Positions 51,586 to 61,158 of a DNA stretch of 64,000 nt are shown here, piece after piece; position 1 is the stretch's first letter; every line of letters starts with the position of its first letter. The translations under genes and the position numbers were made by a program. Below the pieces are notes generated by a model. The model did not search any database. It was not told the origin of the DNA and saw only the letters and a list, made by a program, of their open reading frames with translations. This stretch comes from Opitutaceae bacterium. GTDB lineage: Bacteria > Verrucomicrobiota > Verrucomicrobiia > Opitutales > Opitutaceae. The stretch lies in contig JAUSID010000240.1 in assembly GCA_030648295.1 (NCBI GenBank), positions 1 through 64,000 of the forward strand, in the 5' to 3' direction.

Positions 51586-51794
51586 TCGTTTCGCGTTTCG
51601 CGTTTCGCATTTCGCATTCAGACACCGCTCCCAAACGGGTTTCGGGATTTGGTTCTGAGTTTTGGGTTTTGGGTTCTGAGTTCGTTCCATGCGAACCGTC
51701 GCGACCCATTTCACACTGACATCTGACCTCTGACGTCTGACGTCTGGCCTCTGGCCTCTGGCCTCTGGCTTTGCCCTCTGCCCCTCGCCCTTTG
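51586..51794. repeat. Convergent gap filled by heptamer arrays
   Basis: Three blocks: TTTCGCG/TTTCGCA heptamers at 51589-51620; a GGGTTTC, GGGATTT, GGTTCTG, AGTTTTG series at about 51638-51680; and TGACCTC, TGACGTC (twice), TGGCCTC (three times), TGGCTTT, GCCCTCT, GCCCCTC, GCCCTTT at about 51724-51793. The period of seven is kept across block borders even though the sequence drifts. No gene. Confidence 0.75.
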
Positions 51795-52808
51795 CTACGT
51801 TCGAAGTGCCGTCGCCATATCTCTTGCGAAGTACGTTAGGATCACATCGGCGCCGGCGCGCTTGATCGCGAGGAGCGACTCGTGGCGGCAGCGCGCCAAA
51901 TCCAGCCAGCCCAGTCGCGCGGCGGCGTGAATCTGCGCGTACTCTCCAGAAATCTGATACGCCGCGATCGGTTTGCGGGTCGCCTCGCGGAGATCGCGGA
52001 TGATGTCGAGGTAGAGCCCGGCCGGCTTCACCATCAGCATGTCCGCGCCCTCGGCTTCATCGAGCAGCGCCTCCGTGATCGCCTCGCGGCGGTTCGCAGG
52101 ATTCATCTGGTAGGTCGCCTTGCTGAGCAGCCGCGTGCCGGCCGCCTGCGCACTGCCCACCGCGTCGCGGAACGGCCCATAGTAGGCGGAATTGTACTTC
52201 GCGGAGTAGGCCAGGATGCCGGTGCCGGTAAACCCAGCCCCATCGAGCGCACGACGAATTCCGCCCACCCGGCCGTCCATCATGTCGCTCGGCGCCACCA
52301 GATCCACGCCCGCGCGCGCCTGGAGCACGGCCATCCGCGCGAGGATTCCGACGGTGCGATCGTTGTCGACGTCGTCGCGGGCCGCCGTGAGCACGCCGTC
52401 GTGCCCGTGCGTCGTGTACGGATCAAGTGCCACGTCCGTGATCACGGTCAGTGCGGGCACGGCTTTCTTGACCGCGCGTACCGCGCGCAACACCAGCGTG
52501 TCCTCGTTGAGCGCGTGGGTGCCTTCGTCGTCCTTCAGCTTTGGATCGAGCTTCGGGAACAGCGCCACCGCGGGCACGCCGAGCTTGTGCAGGGCCAGGC
52601 ACTCTTTCACGAGGTCGACGAGGTTCAGCCGATAGACTCCCGGCATCGATTTGATTTCATCCGGCGGCGACCTGCCCTCGACCACAAACAGCGGCGCGAT
52701 GAAATCCGCCGGTCGCAGCACGGTTTCCTCGACCATCGCGCGCAGGCTGGCCGTCCGGCGGACGCGGCGCGGACGGTGAGCAAGGTCCAGTTTGAAATTT
52801 TCGGCCAT
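51795..52808 (-). CDS. hemB: Delta-aminolevulinic acid dehydratase (porphobilinogen synthase)
   Basis: A 337-residue enzyme that condenses two 5-aminolevulinate molecules to porphobilinogen for tetrapyrrole synthesis. Schiff-base lysines are Lys204 (AYSAKYNSAYYGPFRDA) and Lys261 (ADMLMVKPAG). The metal region reads ITDVALDPYTTHGHDG, with Asp and no Cys where zinc enzymes have a three-cysteine site, so this is the magnesium-type form. SDMMDGRVGGIR, KATYQMNPANRREA and AYQISGEYAQI complete the family pattern. No other heme genes are adjacent. Confidence 0.96.
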   Translation of the reverse strand: MAENFKLDLAHRPRRVRRTASLRAMVEETVLRPADFIAPLFVVEGRSPPDEIKSMPGVYRLNLVDLVKECLALHKLGVPAVALFPKLDPKLKDDEGTHALNEDTLVLRAVRAVKKAVPALTVITDVALDPYTTHGHDGVLTAARDDVDNDRTVGILARMAVLQARAGVDLVAPSDMMDGRVGGIRRALDGAGFTGTGILAYSAKYNSAYYGPFRDAVGSAQAAGTRLLSKATYQMNPANRREAITEALLDEAEGADMLMVKPAGLYLDIIRDLREATRKPIAAYQISGEYAQIHAAARLGWLDLARCRHESLLAIKRAGADVILTYFARDMATALRT

Positions 52809-53287
52809 AAATCGTGTCCCGCGACTAGAGCACGCACCTCGGCTGGCCGCTACATGATTCTACCCGCGATGGTTGCCAAATCCCGGTTGTTTTTTGGCAG
52901 GTCCCTGCATTGTCGGGGAGTGAGGCCCGGGACGTTTTGACATCTTGCCCGATGGGAGCGCGGGCGCCCTCGCCCGCCAAATCACACAAGAATCCTGTCC
53001 GAAGTGGCTGCGGCATCCCTGCCGCAGGTGGTTCGAATGGGCATTGAGAAGTTCTGCAGCTTGAATGCCACAGCCACTCTTATCGCTGGCCAGCCAGCGA
53101 CCTCGAGAACCTGAATACTTGGTCAGTTTCGAAACCCTCTCCGCTCCGATTCGTCGGGCTCGTCGGATGATCCCCCCCCGCCGAGAACCCGGAAATTTCC
53201 GCGGGAAAAACCTAGCCACGGCTTTTTAGCCGTGGTGTGCTGACCGTTCGCTTTTCCGTTTTCATCGCGTCCAATCCTTCCCTTCGA
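52809..53287. other. Divergent gap with two palindromic repeats
   Basis: It holds GATGGGAGCGCGGGCGCCCT plus CGCCCGCC (52951-52979) and GTGGCTGCGGCATCCCTGCC plus GCAG (53004-53027), both dispersed families. CCTAGCCACGGCTTTTTAGC plus CGTGG at 53210-53234 is a short hairpin before the RND adaptor gene. No gene is seen. Confidence 0.55.
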
Positions 53288-54520
53288 ATGGTCTCCCCTG
53301 CTCCGTCGCGCCGCCGCTGGTTCTGGTACTTCCTCATCGCTCTCATCTTTGGAACCGCCACCTGGTACTTCGGGTTCCGGTCCAATCCCTCGGCGCGGCG
53401 CCGATCGAGCTCTTCGTTCCGGAGCGGCTCGCTGCCCGTGCCGGTGCGGGCCGTGCCCACGGAACGCCGCGACCTGGCGGTGCACCTGAAAGCCATCGGC
53501 ACGGTCGTGCCGCTCAATACCGTGATCGTGCGCAGCCGCGTCGATGGCCAGCTGCTGCGCGTCGCGTTTGAAGAGGGCCAGCTGGTAAAGAAAGGACAGC
53601 TGCTCGCCGAGATTGATCCCGAGACCTACAAAATCCGGCTCGCCCAGATGGAGGCGCAGCTGCGGCAAAACGCCGCGAACCTCCAGACCGCGAAAAGCGA
53701 CCTTGAACGTTTTCGGCATTTGTTCGCGCAGACGCTCGTCAGCCAGCAGCAACTCGAGCAGCAGGAGTCGCTCGTCGCGCAGCGCGAGGGCGCCCTGGCG
53801 GCCGATCAGGCGCAAATCGACAACGCGCGGCTTCAGCTCGCGTACACGAAAGTCGAGGCACCGATCGCTGGTCGCCTGGGAATGCGCAAGGTCGACGTCG
53901 GCAACATGGTTCGCGCCAACGATGCCACTGGCCTCGTCGTCATCACCCAGACGCAGCCAATCGCGGTCATGTTCACCGTGCCGGAAATCGATCTCGCCAA
54001 GGTGGTGGAACCGTTGCGCGCCGGCGAACACATGGCAGTCGAGGCGTGGGATCGAACCGAGCAAGCCCGGCTGGCGATCGGAACCCTTACCACCGTCGAC
54101 AACCAAATCGACCTCGCGACCGGCACGCTGCGGCTCAAGGCCGAGTTTCCCAACGACGACGAGAAGCTTTTCCCCAACCAGTTCGTGAACGTCCAGCTGA
54201 AGGTCCGCACGCTGAAGGACGCCTTGGTCATCCCGGCGGCCGCGGTCCAATACGGTTCACGCGGCACCTACGTCTTCATCGTCGACGAGAAGAGCCAGGC
54301 TTCTGTCCGCGACATCGTGGTCGGTCCGGCCGACGGCCCCTGGCAGTCGATCGTCAAGGGGCTGCAGCCCGGCGAGAAGGTCGTGCTCGAAGGGCTCGAC
54401 CGCTTGCGCGAAGGCCGCGCCGTCACGCTCGTCGGCGATGAACCGGCGCCCAAGCCACCCGTGAAACCAGCGGCCGGTGAGCCAGGCCAAAAGGGCAAGG
54501 GTGGTCGGAGCAAGACATGA
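53288..54520 (+). CDS. RND efflux periplasmic adaptor, MdtA-like
   Basis: A 410-residue membrane-fusion protein from the ATG at 53288; a GTG at 53237 is the alternative. An N-terminal membrane anchor ([18 protein letters not shown]) is followed by the lipoyl domain ([40 protein letters not shown]), a coiled-coil hairpin ([20 protein letters not shown] to [20 protein letters not shown]), the barrel [18 protein letters not shown], and a membrane-proximal domain. It ends in a Pro/Gly/Lys-rich tail. It links inner-membrane pump and outer-membrane channel. The stop overlaps the first pump gene by 4 bp. No TolC-type gene is in the window. Confidence 0.93.
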   Translation: MVSPAPSRRRWFWYFLIALIFGTATWYFGFRSNPSARRRSSSSFRSGSLPVPVRAVPTERRDLAVHLKAIGTVVPLNTVIVRSRVDGQLLRVAFEEGQLVKKGQLLAEIDPETYKIRLAQMEAQLRQNAANLQTAKSDLERFRHLFAQTLVSQQQLEQQESLVAQREGALAADQAQIDNARLQLAYTKVEAPIAGRLGMRKVDVGNMVRANDATGLVVITQTQPIAVMFTVPEIDLAKVVEPLRAGEHMAVEAWDRTEQARLAIGTLTTVDNQIDLATGTLRLKAEFPNDDEKLFPNQFVNVQLKVRTLKDALVIPAAAVQYGSRGTYVFIVDEKSQASVRDIVVGPADGPWQSIVKGLQPGEKVVLEGLDRLREGRAVTLVGDEPAPKPPVKPAAGEPGQKGKGGRSKT

Positions 54521-57500
54521 GTCCGTCCCGTCCCTTCATCCTGCGGCCGGTGGCGACTTCGCTGCTGATGGTCGCGCTGCTCCTCTCCGGACTCATGGCG
54601 TACCGGCTGCTGCCGGTGGCGGCGTTGCCCCAGGTTGATTTCCCGACCATCCAGATTTTCACGTTCTATCCCGGCGCGAGCCCGAGCGTGATGACGAGTT
54701 CGGTCACCGCGCCGCTCGAGCGGCGGTTCGGCCAGATTCCGGGACTGAACCAGATGTCGTCGACGAGTTCCGGCGGCTCCTCGGTGATCACGCTCCAGTT
54801 CTCGCTGCAAATCTCGATGGATGTGGCGGAGCAGGAAGTGCAGGCCGCGATCAATGCGGCGGATAATCTGCTGCCGAACGACCTGCCGGCCCCGCCGATC
54901 TACCGGAAGGTCAATCCCGCCGACGCCCCGATCCTCACGCTTGCCATCACGTCGGCCAGCATGCCCCTGCCACAGGTGCATGATTTGGTGGATACGCGCA
55001 TTGCCCAGAAGCTCGCGCAGATTCCCGGTGTCGGCATGGTCAGCCTCGCCGGCGGCCAGCGTCCCGCTGTCCGCGTGCAGGTGAACCCCGGCGCCCTCGC
55101 CGCCCGCAACCTCAGCCTTTCCGACGTGCGCTCCGCCATCGCGGCCGCGAGCGTCAACCAGCCCAAAGGCAGCTTCGACGGCCCGGTGCGTACGATCCTC
55201 ATGGACGCGAACGATCAGCTGCGCTCCGTGGAGGAGTATCGGAACCTGATCATCGCGTGGCGGGATGGCGCGCCACTCCGGCTCGGCGACGTGGCGCGAA
55301 TCGAAAACGCGGCCGAGGATCGGCGGCTCGCCGCGTGGGCGGACAAGCTTCCCGCCGTGCTCGTCAACGTCCAACGCCAGCCCGGCGCCAATGTGATCGA
55401 GGTGGTCGATCGTGTGCAGGCGCTGCTGCCGCAGCTCTCCGCCAGCCTGCCGGCCGCGGCCGAACTCAACGTTCTCACCGATCGCACGCAGAGCATCCGG
55501 TCGTCCGTCAGCTCGGTGCAGCACGAGCTGGTCTTCGCCGTCCTGCTGGTCGTGCTGGTGACATTCCTGTTCCTGCGCAATTTCGCCGCCACGATCATCC
55601 CCAGCGTCGCCGTGCCGCTGTCGCTGATCGGCACCTTCGGTGTCATGTACCTCGCGGGCTACTCGCTGAACATTCTCACGCTCATGGCGCTGACGATCGC
55701 CACGGGTTTCGTCGTGGACGATGCGATCGTGATGCTCGAAAACATCGCGCGCTATCGCGAGCAGGGTCTTTCGCCCATGGAGGCGGCACTCAAAGGCGCC
55801 GCGCAAATCGGATTCACGCTGGTGTCACTGACCGTCTCGTTGATCGCGGTGTTGATCCCGCTGCTGTTCATGGGCGGAGTCGTCGGCCGGCTGTTCCACG
55901 AGTTCGCGATCACGCTGGCGGTTTCGATTGCGATCTCGCTGCTCGTATCGCTGACGCTCACGCCGATGATGTGCGCGCGGATGCTGCGCGGGCCCGCCGG
56001 GCACGGCGGCAATCACGGACATGGCGCCGGCGCCAAACGCGGTTTCCTCGATGCCGTGATTGCACGTTACAGCGGCTGGCTCGACTGGGTGTTGCGCCAC
56101 CAACGGCTCACGCTGCTCGTGACGCTCGGCACGCTCGCGTTGACGGCGTTCCTTTATCTCATCGTGCCGAAGGGATTTTTTCCCCTCCAGGACAATGCCG
56201 CGATCCAGGCGGTCACCGAGGCGCCGCAATCGATTTCATTCTCCGCCATGGCGGTGCGGCAGCAGGCGCTCGCGGCGAAGGTGCTGGAGGATCCGGCCGT
56301 GCGCAGCCTGTCGTCGTTCATCGGCGTGGATGGCACGAACGCCACGCTCAACAGCGGCCGGATGCTCATCAACCTCAGGCCCCATGCCGAGCGCGGCGAG
56401 TCCGCGCTCGAGATCATCGAGCGGCTGCGGGAGCGCGCGCGTGACGTCCCGGGGATCACGCTCTACATGCAGCCGGTGCAGGAGCTGACGATCGAGGATC
56501 GCGTGAGCCGGACGCAATTTCAGTTCACGCTCACCACACCGGACGAAACGCTCCTGCAGGAGTGGGTGCCGAAGCTGGTCGCCCAACTCCGGGAGCTGCC
56601 GGAACTCGCCGACGTCGCGAGCGATCTCCAGAACCAGGGGTTGCAGGCGTTTCTCGAAATCGATCGCGATGCCGCGAGCCGTCTTGGCATCACGGTCGCG
56701 GAAATCGACGACACGCTCTACAGTGCTTTTGGCCAGCGACAGGTTTCCACGCTCTTCACCCAGGCGAGCCAGTATCGCGTCGTGCTCGAAGTCGATCCGC
56801 GGCTTGCGTCCGGCCCTCAGGCATTGAACAGCGTCTTTGTTCGCACCCGCTCCGGCACTCCGGTGCCGCTGGCCAGCGTCGCGCGGTTCAGCGAGCGATC
56901 GACCACGCTGCTGGTGAACCACGTCGGCCAGTTTCCCGCCGCCATGGTGTCGTTCAATCTTGGCCCGCGCGCTTCGCTCGGCGCTGCGGTCACCGCCATC
57001 GAGCGCACCGCCCGCGAACTGCAGATGCCGGAGGCGATTGAGATGCGCTTCGAGGGGGCCGCCCACGCGTTTCGCTCCTCGCTCTCCAGCACGCTCTTCC
57101 TTGTCCTCGCGGCGGTGGTGACGATGTACATCGTGCTGGGAATCCTGTACGAGAGCAGCATCCACCCGATCACGATTCTCTCGACGCTGCCGTCCGCCAC
57201 CGTCGGCGCGCTGCTCGCGCTCTGGCTGACCGGCCGGCCGTTGGACATGATCGCGATCATCGGCATCATCCTGCTCATCGGGCTGGTGAAGAAGAACGGC
57301 ATCATGATGGTGGATTTCGCCCTGGAGGCGACGCGACGGCAGGGGCTCACTCCGCAACAGGCGATCCATCAGGCCGCCCTGCTCCGCTTCCGCCCCATCC
57401 TCATGACCACGCTCGCCGCGCTTTTCGGGGCGCTGCCGCTGATGCTCGCGCGCGGCTCGGGCGCCGAACTGCGGCAGCCGCTCGGCCTCGTGATGGTCGG

Positions 57501-57645
57501 CGGGCTGCTGGTGAGCCAGGTGCTGACGCTGTTCACCACCCCGGTGGTGTACCTGTTCTTCGATCGGATCGCGCAACGGACGCGCATGCGCCGTCCCGCC
57601 GCCGCCGTCGCCGACGAGGGCGCGCTCGAACCCGCGAAGTCGTGA
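54517..57645 (+). CDS. RND efflux pump permease, MdtB-like
   Basis: A 1042-residue inner-membrane RND pump. It starts [20 protein letters not shown] with TM1, has the usual two halves with large periplasmic loops, the proton-relay region [20 protein letters not shown] then [18 protein letters not shown]-like helix [20 protein letters not shown] and the second-half motif [20 protein letters not shown]. Such pumps export hydrophobic drugs or metabolites in exchange for protons, and MdtB-type subunits usually work as mixed trimers with an MdtC-type paralogue, which is the next pump gene. Complete, normal length. Confidence 0.95.
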   Translation: MSPSRPFILRPVATSLLMVALLLSGLMAYRLLPVAALPQVDFPTIQIFTFYPGASPSVMTSSVTAPLERRFGQIPGLNQMSSTSSGGSSVITLQFSLQISMDVAEQEVQAAINAADNLLPNDLPAPPIYRKVNPADAPILTLAITSASMPLPQVHDLVDTRIAQKLAQIPGVGMVSLAGGQRPAVRVQVNPGALAARNLSLSDVRSAIAAASVNQPKGSFDGPVRTILMDANDQLRSVEEYRNLIIAWRDGAPLRLGDVARIENAAEDRRLAAWADKLPAVLVNVQRQPGANVIEVVDRVQALLPQLSASLPAAAELNVLTDRTQSIRSSVSSVQHELVFAVLLVVLVTFLFLRNFAATIIPSVAVPLSLIGTFGVMYLAGYSLNILTLMALTIATGFVVDDAIVMLENIARYREQGLSPMEAALKGAAQIGFTLVSLTVSLIAVLIPLLFMGGVVGRLFHEFAITLAVSIAISLLVSLTLTPMMCARMLRGPAGHGGNHGHGAGAKRGFLDAVIARYSGWLDWVLRHQRLTLLVTLGTLALTAFLYLIVPKGFFPLQDNAAIQAVTEAPQSISFSAMAVRQQALAAKVLEDPAVRSLSSFIGVDGTNATLNSGRMLINLRPHAERGESALEIIERLRERARDVPGITLYMQPVQELTIEDRVSRTQFQFTLTTPDETLLQEWVPKLVAQLRELPELADVASDLQNQGLQAFLEIDRDAASRLGITVAEIDDTLYSAFGQRQVSTLFTQASQYRVVLEVDPRLASGPQALNSVFVRTRSGTPVPLASVARFSERSTTLLVNHVGQFPAAMVSFNLGPRASLGAAVTAIERTARELQMPEAIEMRFEGAAHAFRSSLSSTLFLVLAAVVTMYIVLGILYESSIHPITILSTLPSATVGALLALWLTGRPLDMIAIIGIILLIGLVKKNGIMMVDFALEATRRQGLTPQQAIHQAALLRFRPILMTTLAALFGALPLMLARGSGAELRQPLGLVMVGGLLVSQVLTLFTTPVVYLFFDRIAQRTRMRRPAAAVADEGALEPAKS

Positions 57646-57895
57646 AAGCGAGTATTCGTGAAACCGCGAGCGTAGCAGCCGAGGTGACGAGGCTGGCGGG
57701 GAACCATTCGCCGGCGACTCTCGCTCTTGGCCTGGACAGTTCACACCGTAGCGGAAGCCGTGAGGCTTTCGCGACCGGGTTTCGGCGAAACGCTCACGCA
57801 TTCCGCTACGACAGCGCGTTCGACCGGTCAGTCGGGGTGCGAAATATCCGGGCTCGCTGTATCACCAGCCTCCTTACGTCGGCTGCTACGAACGC
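57646..57895. repeat. Composite repeat inside the RND operon
   Basis: This 250-bp gap between two co-directional pump genes is almost all repeat. The outer arms CGTAGCAGCCGAGGTGACGA plus GGCTGG (57671-57696) and CCAGCCTCCTTACGTCGGCT plus GCTACG (57865-57890) are inverted. Between them lies a 104-bp copy of the TIR element (57740-57843). The right outer arm ends 5 bp before the ATG at 57896, so it carries or replaces the ribosome-binding region of the second pump gene. Confidence 0.8.
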
Positions 57896-60800
57896 ATGAA
57901 CCTCGCGCGTCCATTTATCCGACGGCCGGTCGCGAGCTGCCTCATTGCGGTGGCGCTCGTCCTCGTCGGGTTGCTGGCGTATCGGCTGCTGCCGGTGGCG
58001 CCGCTGCCGCAGGTCGATTTTCCGACCATTCGGGTGAGCGCGTCGCTGCCGGGCGCAAGTCCGGAGACGATGGCCGCGAACGTGGCGGCGCCGCTCGAGC
58101 GCGCCCTGGGCAGCATCGCGGGCATCACCGGCATCTCGTCCGACAGCCGGCAGGGCGCGACGAGCATCCAGCTGGAATTCGCCCTGAACCGCGACATCAA
58201 CGCGGCGGCGCGCGACGTGCAGGCCGCGATCAACTCGGCCCGCGGACAACTCCCCGCGGGGATGCCGGGCAACCCGACCTTCCGCAAGGTGAACCCGTCG
58301 CAGGCGCCGATCATGGCGCTCTCGCTGAGCTCGCCCAACCTCGCGCCGGGCGCGTTGTACGACGTCGGATCAACCATCATCGCGCAGAAGCTCTCCCAGA
58401 TTGACGGCGTGGGCGAAGTGTCGGTCGGCGGCAGTTCATTGCCCGCGGTGCGAGTACAGCTGAATCCGAACGCGCTCGCGCATTACGGCCTCTCGCTCGA
58501 CGAGGTCCGCCGCGCGATCGCCGCCACCAACTCGCTGCGGCCACGCGGCACGATTGAAGAGGGCGACCGCCAGTGGCAGGTACAGATCAGCGGGCAGCTG
58601 CGCCGTGCCGAGGAATACCTGCCCCTGATCATCCGCTACCGCGACGGCGCGCCCGTCCGGCTCGGCGACGTGGCCAGGGTCACCGACTCGGTGGAGGACC
58701 GCTACAGCAGCGGCTTTCACAACGACCGTCCCGCCGTGCTCCTGATGATCAGCCGGCAGCCGGGGGCGAACATCATCGCGACCATCGATGCCATCAACGC
58801 GCAGCTGCCCGCGCTCCGCGCCATGCTGCCGGCGGATGCGGACCTCGCCGTCGTGATGGATCGCTCGCCCGCGATTCGCGCCACGCTGCGCGAGTCGCAA
58901 CGCACGCTCATGATCGCGGCGGGCCTCGTGATGCTCGTCGTATTCTGGTTTCTGGGCAGCGCCCGCGCCGCGCTCATTCCCTGCCTGGCGATCCCGGTGG
59001 CGCTCATCGGCACGTTCGGCGTCATGTATCTTTACGGATTCTCGCTGAACAACCTCTCGCTCATGGCCCTCATCGTCGGCGCGGGGCTGGTCGTGGACGA
59101 CGCCATCGTCGTCCTGGAAAACATCTCGCGCCACATCGAGCGCGGACTGCCACCGTTGCGCGCCGCCATGCGCGGCGCCGGCGAAGTGGGATTCACGCTG
59201 CTGGCGATGACGCTGTCGCTCGTCGCGGTGTTCGTCTCGATCCTGTTCATGGGTGGAGTGGTCGAGCGACTCTTTCGCGAATTCTCCATCACGCTGGCCG
59301 CGGCGATGATTGTTTCACTGCTCGTCTCGTTGACGCTCACGCCGAGCCTGTGCGCGCGCCTGCTCACCCGGAAGCAGGCTCCCACGACTTGGTTTCGTCG
59401 GCGGACGGAGGAGGATTTCGGCCGGTTCAGGGCGGCTTACGCCCGCTCGCTCGCAGCCGTGTTGCGGCATCCCGTGGCCACGCTCCTGGTGCTGCTGGGC
59501 ACAATCGCGCTCAACGTCTCGCTCTACATCCGGATTCCGAAAGGCTTCCTGCCGTCGCAGGACACGGGGCAGCTGATGGGATTCATCCGCGGCGACGACG
59601 GTTTCTCGTATCAGATCATGCAGCCGAAGATCGAAATCTACCGGCAACTCCTCCGCGAAGATCCCGCAATCCAGGATGTAATCGGCTCCTCCGGCGGCAC
59701 CTCCGGTCTCAGCAACGCCCGGATGATGATCCGACTGAAGCCGCTGAAGGAGCGCGGCGTATCCGCCTCGGAAGTGGTTTACCGAATCCGCGAAAAGACG
59801 CCGCTCGTGCCGGGGGGGTACCTCGGCGTCGGCGTGTCGCAGGACATCGACATGCCCCGGATGTCGGATGGAGGTTCCTACGATCTCACCTTGCTGGCGA
59901 ACGACGTGGCGCTGTTGCGGCAATGGACGCCGAAGGTGGCGGCCGCGCTCCAGGAACTGCCGGAACTCGTGGATGTCGACACGCCCCCGGAAGGCGGAAC
60001 GCAGCAGGTCAGGCTGCACATCGATCGCGAGGCCGCGCGCCGGCTGGGCGTGGACATGCAGATGATCACGCAGGTCCTGAACAGCTCGTTCAGCCAGCGG
60101 CAGATTGCGACGCTCTACGATCGCCTGAACCAATACCGCGTCATCATGGAGCTGGAGCCGAAATACACCTCGGATCCGGCCGTGCTCGACCAGGTGCAGG
60201 TAATCGCCGCCGATGGCTCCCGCGTGCCGTTGTCCGCCTTTGCGTATCACGACTACACGCTGATCGACGATCGCGTGCGGCACCGCAGCCAGTTCGCCGC
60301 CGATCACGTGGGCTTTGCGCTGGCCGAGGGCGTCTCGCTCCAGGAAGGGCTGGCGGCGATCGACCAGGCACTGGCGAAGATCATGCTGCCAACGGAAGTG
60401 TACGCGCGGATGTCGGGCACGGCGCAAACCTTCCAAAAAAGCCTGCAAAACCAGCCGCTGCTGATTCTCGGCGTGCTCGTGGCCGTGTATCTCGTGCTCG
60501 GGATCCTATACGAAAGCCTCATCCATCCGCTTACGATCATCTCGACGCTGCCTTCGGCCGGGCTGGGCGCGCTGCTCGCGCTGCGCATCACCGGCACGGA
60601 ATTCACCCTCATTGCGCTGCTCGGATTGTTCCTGCTCATCGGCATCGTGATGAAGAACGCGATCCTGATGATCGATTTCGCGATCGCGACCGGGCGGCAG
60701 AACCAGCTGTCGCCGCGGGACGCGATCTACGAGGCGGCGCAACTGCGGCTGCGGCCGATCCTGATGACGAATTTCGCCGCGCTGCTCGGCGCGCTGCCGC

Positions 60801-61003
60801 TGGTGCTCGCGACCGGCGAGGGCGTGGAAATGCGGCGACCACTCGGGCTCGCGATCGTCGGCGGACTCGTCGTCAGCCAGCTGCTCACGTTGTACACGGT
60901 GCCGGTGGTTTACCTGTGGCTCGATCGCGTCCGACTGTGGCTGGATCGCTGGCGCCGCGAGCCGGCGGCCACACGTATGCCGAAGCCGATCGAGGCGGGC
61001 TGA
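57896..61003 (+). CDS. RND efflux pump permease, MdtC-like
   Basis: A 1035-residue RND pump, paralogue of the previous gene. It starts LARPFIRRPVASCLIAVALV and has LGSIAGITGISSDSRQGATS, the proton-relay stretch LSLMALIVGAGLVVDDAIVV then LENISRHIERG, and the second-half motif GIVMKNAILMIDFAIATGRQ. Adaptor plus two permeases in the order A-B-C is the MdtABC layout. Unlike the A-B junction, which overlaps by 4 bp, the B-C junction holds 250 bp of repeat DNA, so C may be less efficiently expressed. Confidence 0.95.
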   Translation: MNLARPFIRRPVASCLIAVALVLVGLLAYRLLPVAPLPQVDFPTIRVSASLPGASPETMAANVAAPLERALGSIAGITGISSDSRQGATSIQLEFALNRDINAAARDVQAAINSARGQLPAGMPGNPTFRKVNPSQAPIMALSLSSPNLAPGALYDVGSTIIAQKLSQIDGVGEVSVGGSSLPAVRVQLNPNALAHYGLSLDEVRRAIAATNSLRPRGTIEEGDRQWQVQISGQLRRAEEYLPLIIRYRDGAPVRLGDVARVTDSVEDRYSSGFHNDRPAVLLMISRQPGANIIATIDAINAQLPALRAMLPADADLAVVMDRSPAIRATLRESQRTLMIAAGLVMLVVFWFLGSARAALIPCLAIPVALIGTFGVMYLYGFSLNNLSLMALIVGAGLVVDDAIVVLENISRHIERGLPPLRAAMRGAGEVGFTLLAMTLSLVAVFVSILFMGGVVERLFREFSITLAAAMIVSLLVSLTLTPSLCARLLTRKQAPTTWFRRRTEEDFGRFRAAYARSLAAVLRHPVATLLVLLGTIALNVSLYIRIPKGFLPSQDTGQLMGFIRGDDGFSYQIMQPKIEIYRQLLREDPAIQDVIGSSGGTSGLSNARMMIRLKPLKERGVSASEVVYRIREKTPLVPGGYLGVGVSQDIDMPRMSDGGSYDLTLLANDVALLRQWTPKVAAALQELPELVDVDTPPEGGTQQVRLHIDREAARRLGVDMQMITQVLNSSFSQRQIATLYDRLNQYRVIMELEPKYTSDPAVLDQVQVIAADGSRVPLSAFAYHDYTLIDDRVRHRSQFAADHVGFALAEGVSLQEGLAAIDQALAKIMLPTEVYARMSGTAQTFQKSLQNQPLLILGVLVAVYLVLGILYESLIHPLTIISTLPSAGLGALLALRITGTEFTLIALLGLFLLIGIVMKNAILMIDFAIATGRQNQLSPRDAIYEAAQLRLRPILMTNFAALLGALPLVLATGEGVEMRRPLGLAIVGGLVVSQLLTLYTVPVVYLWLDRVRLWLDRWRREPAATRMPKPIEAG

Positions 61004-61004
61004 T

Positions 61005-61072
61005 CTGGGGGCGCGGGCGTCTCGCCCGCATCGGCATTCGGCACAATTGCGGGCGGGACGCCCGCGCTCCCA
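61005..61072. repeat. 68-bp palindrome of the GGGAGCGCGGGC family
   Basis: CTGGGGGCGCGGGCGTCTCG plus CCCGCA is mirrored by TGCGGGCGGGACGCCCGCGC plus TCCCAG, with a loop of about 16 bases. It starts 2 bp after the MdtC-like stop and could end that transcript. Best-preserved member of the family also seen at 18003, 26255, 30977 and 52951. Confidence 0.75.
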
Positions 61073-61158
61073 GGGAAGCCACTTCGGCCGTATCCCGTCA
61101 CCTTTGCATTGTGACCAAAGCACGATCGTCGCTGACTCACGCCAGCAACCACCCCGCG

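Noticed and set aside
56236-57801. 521-codon open frame on the minus strand
   Set aside because: Antisense shadow of the MdtB-like pump.
58573-61158. Upstream part of a 1380-codon frame running into the dimethylformamidase-like gene
   Set aside because: This part overlaps the MdtC-like gene in another frame and is not protein-like; the true start is the ATG at 61159 that opens a Tat signal.
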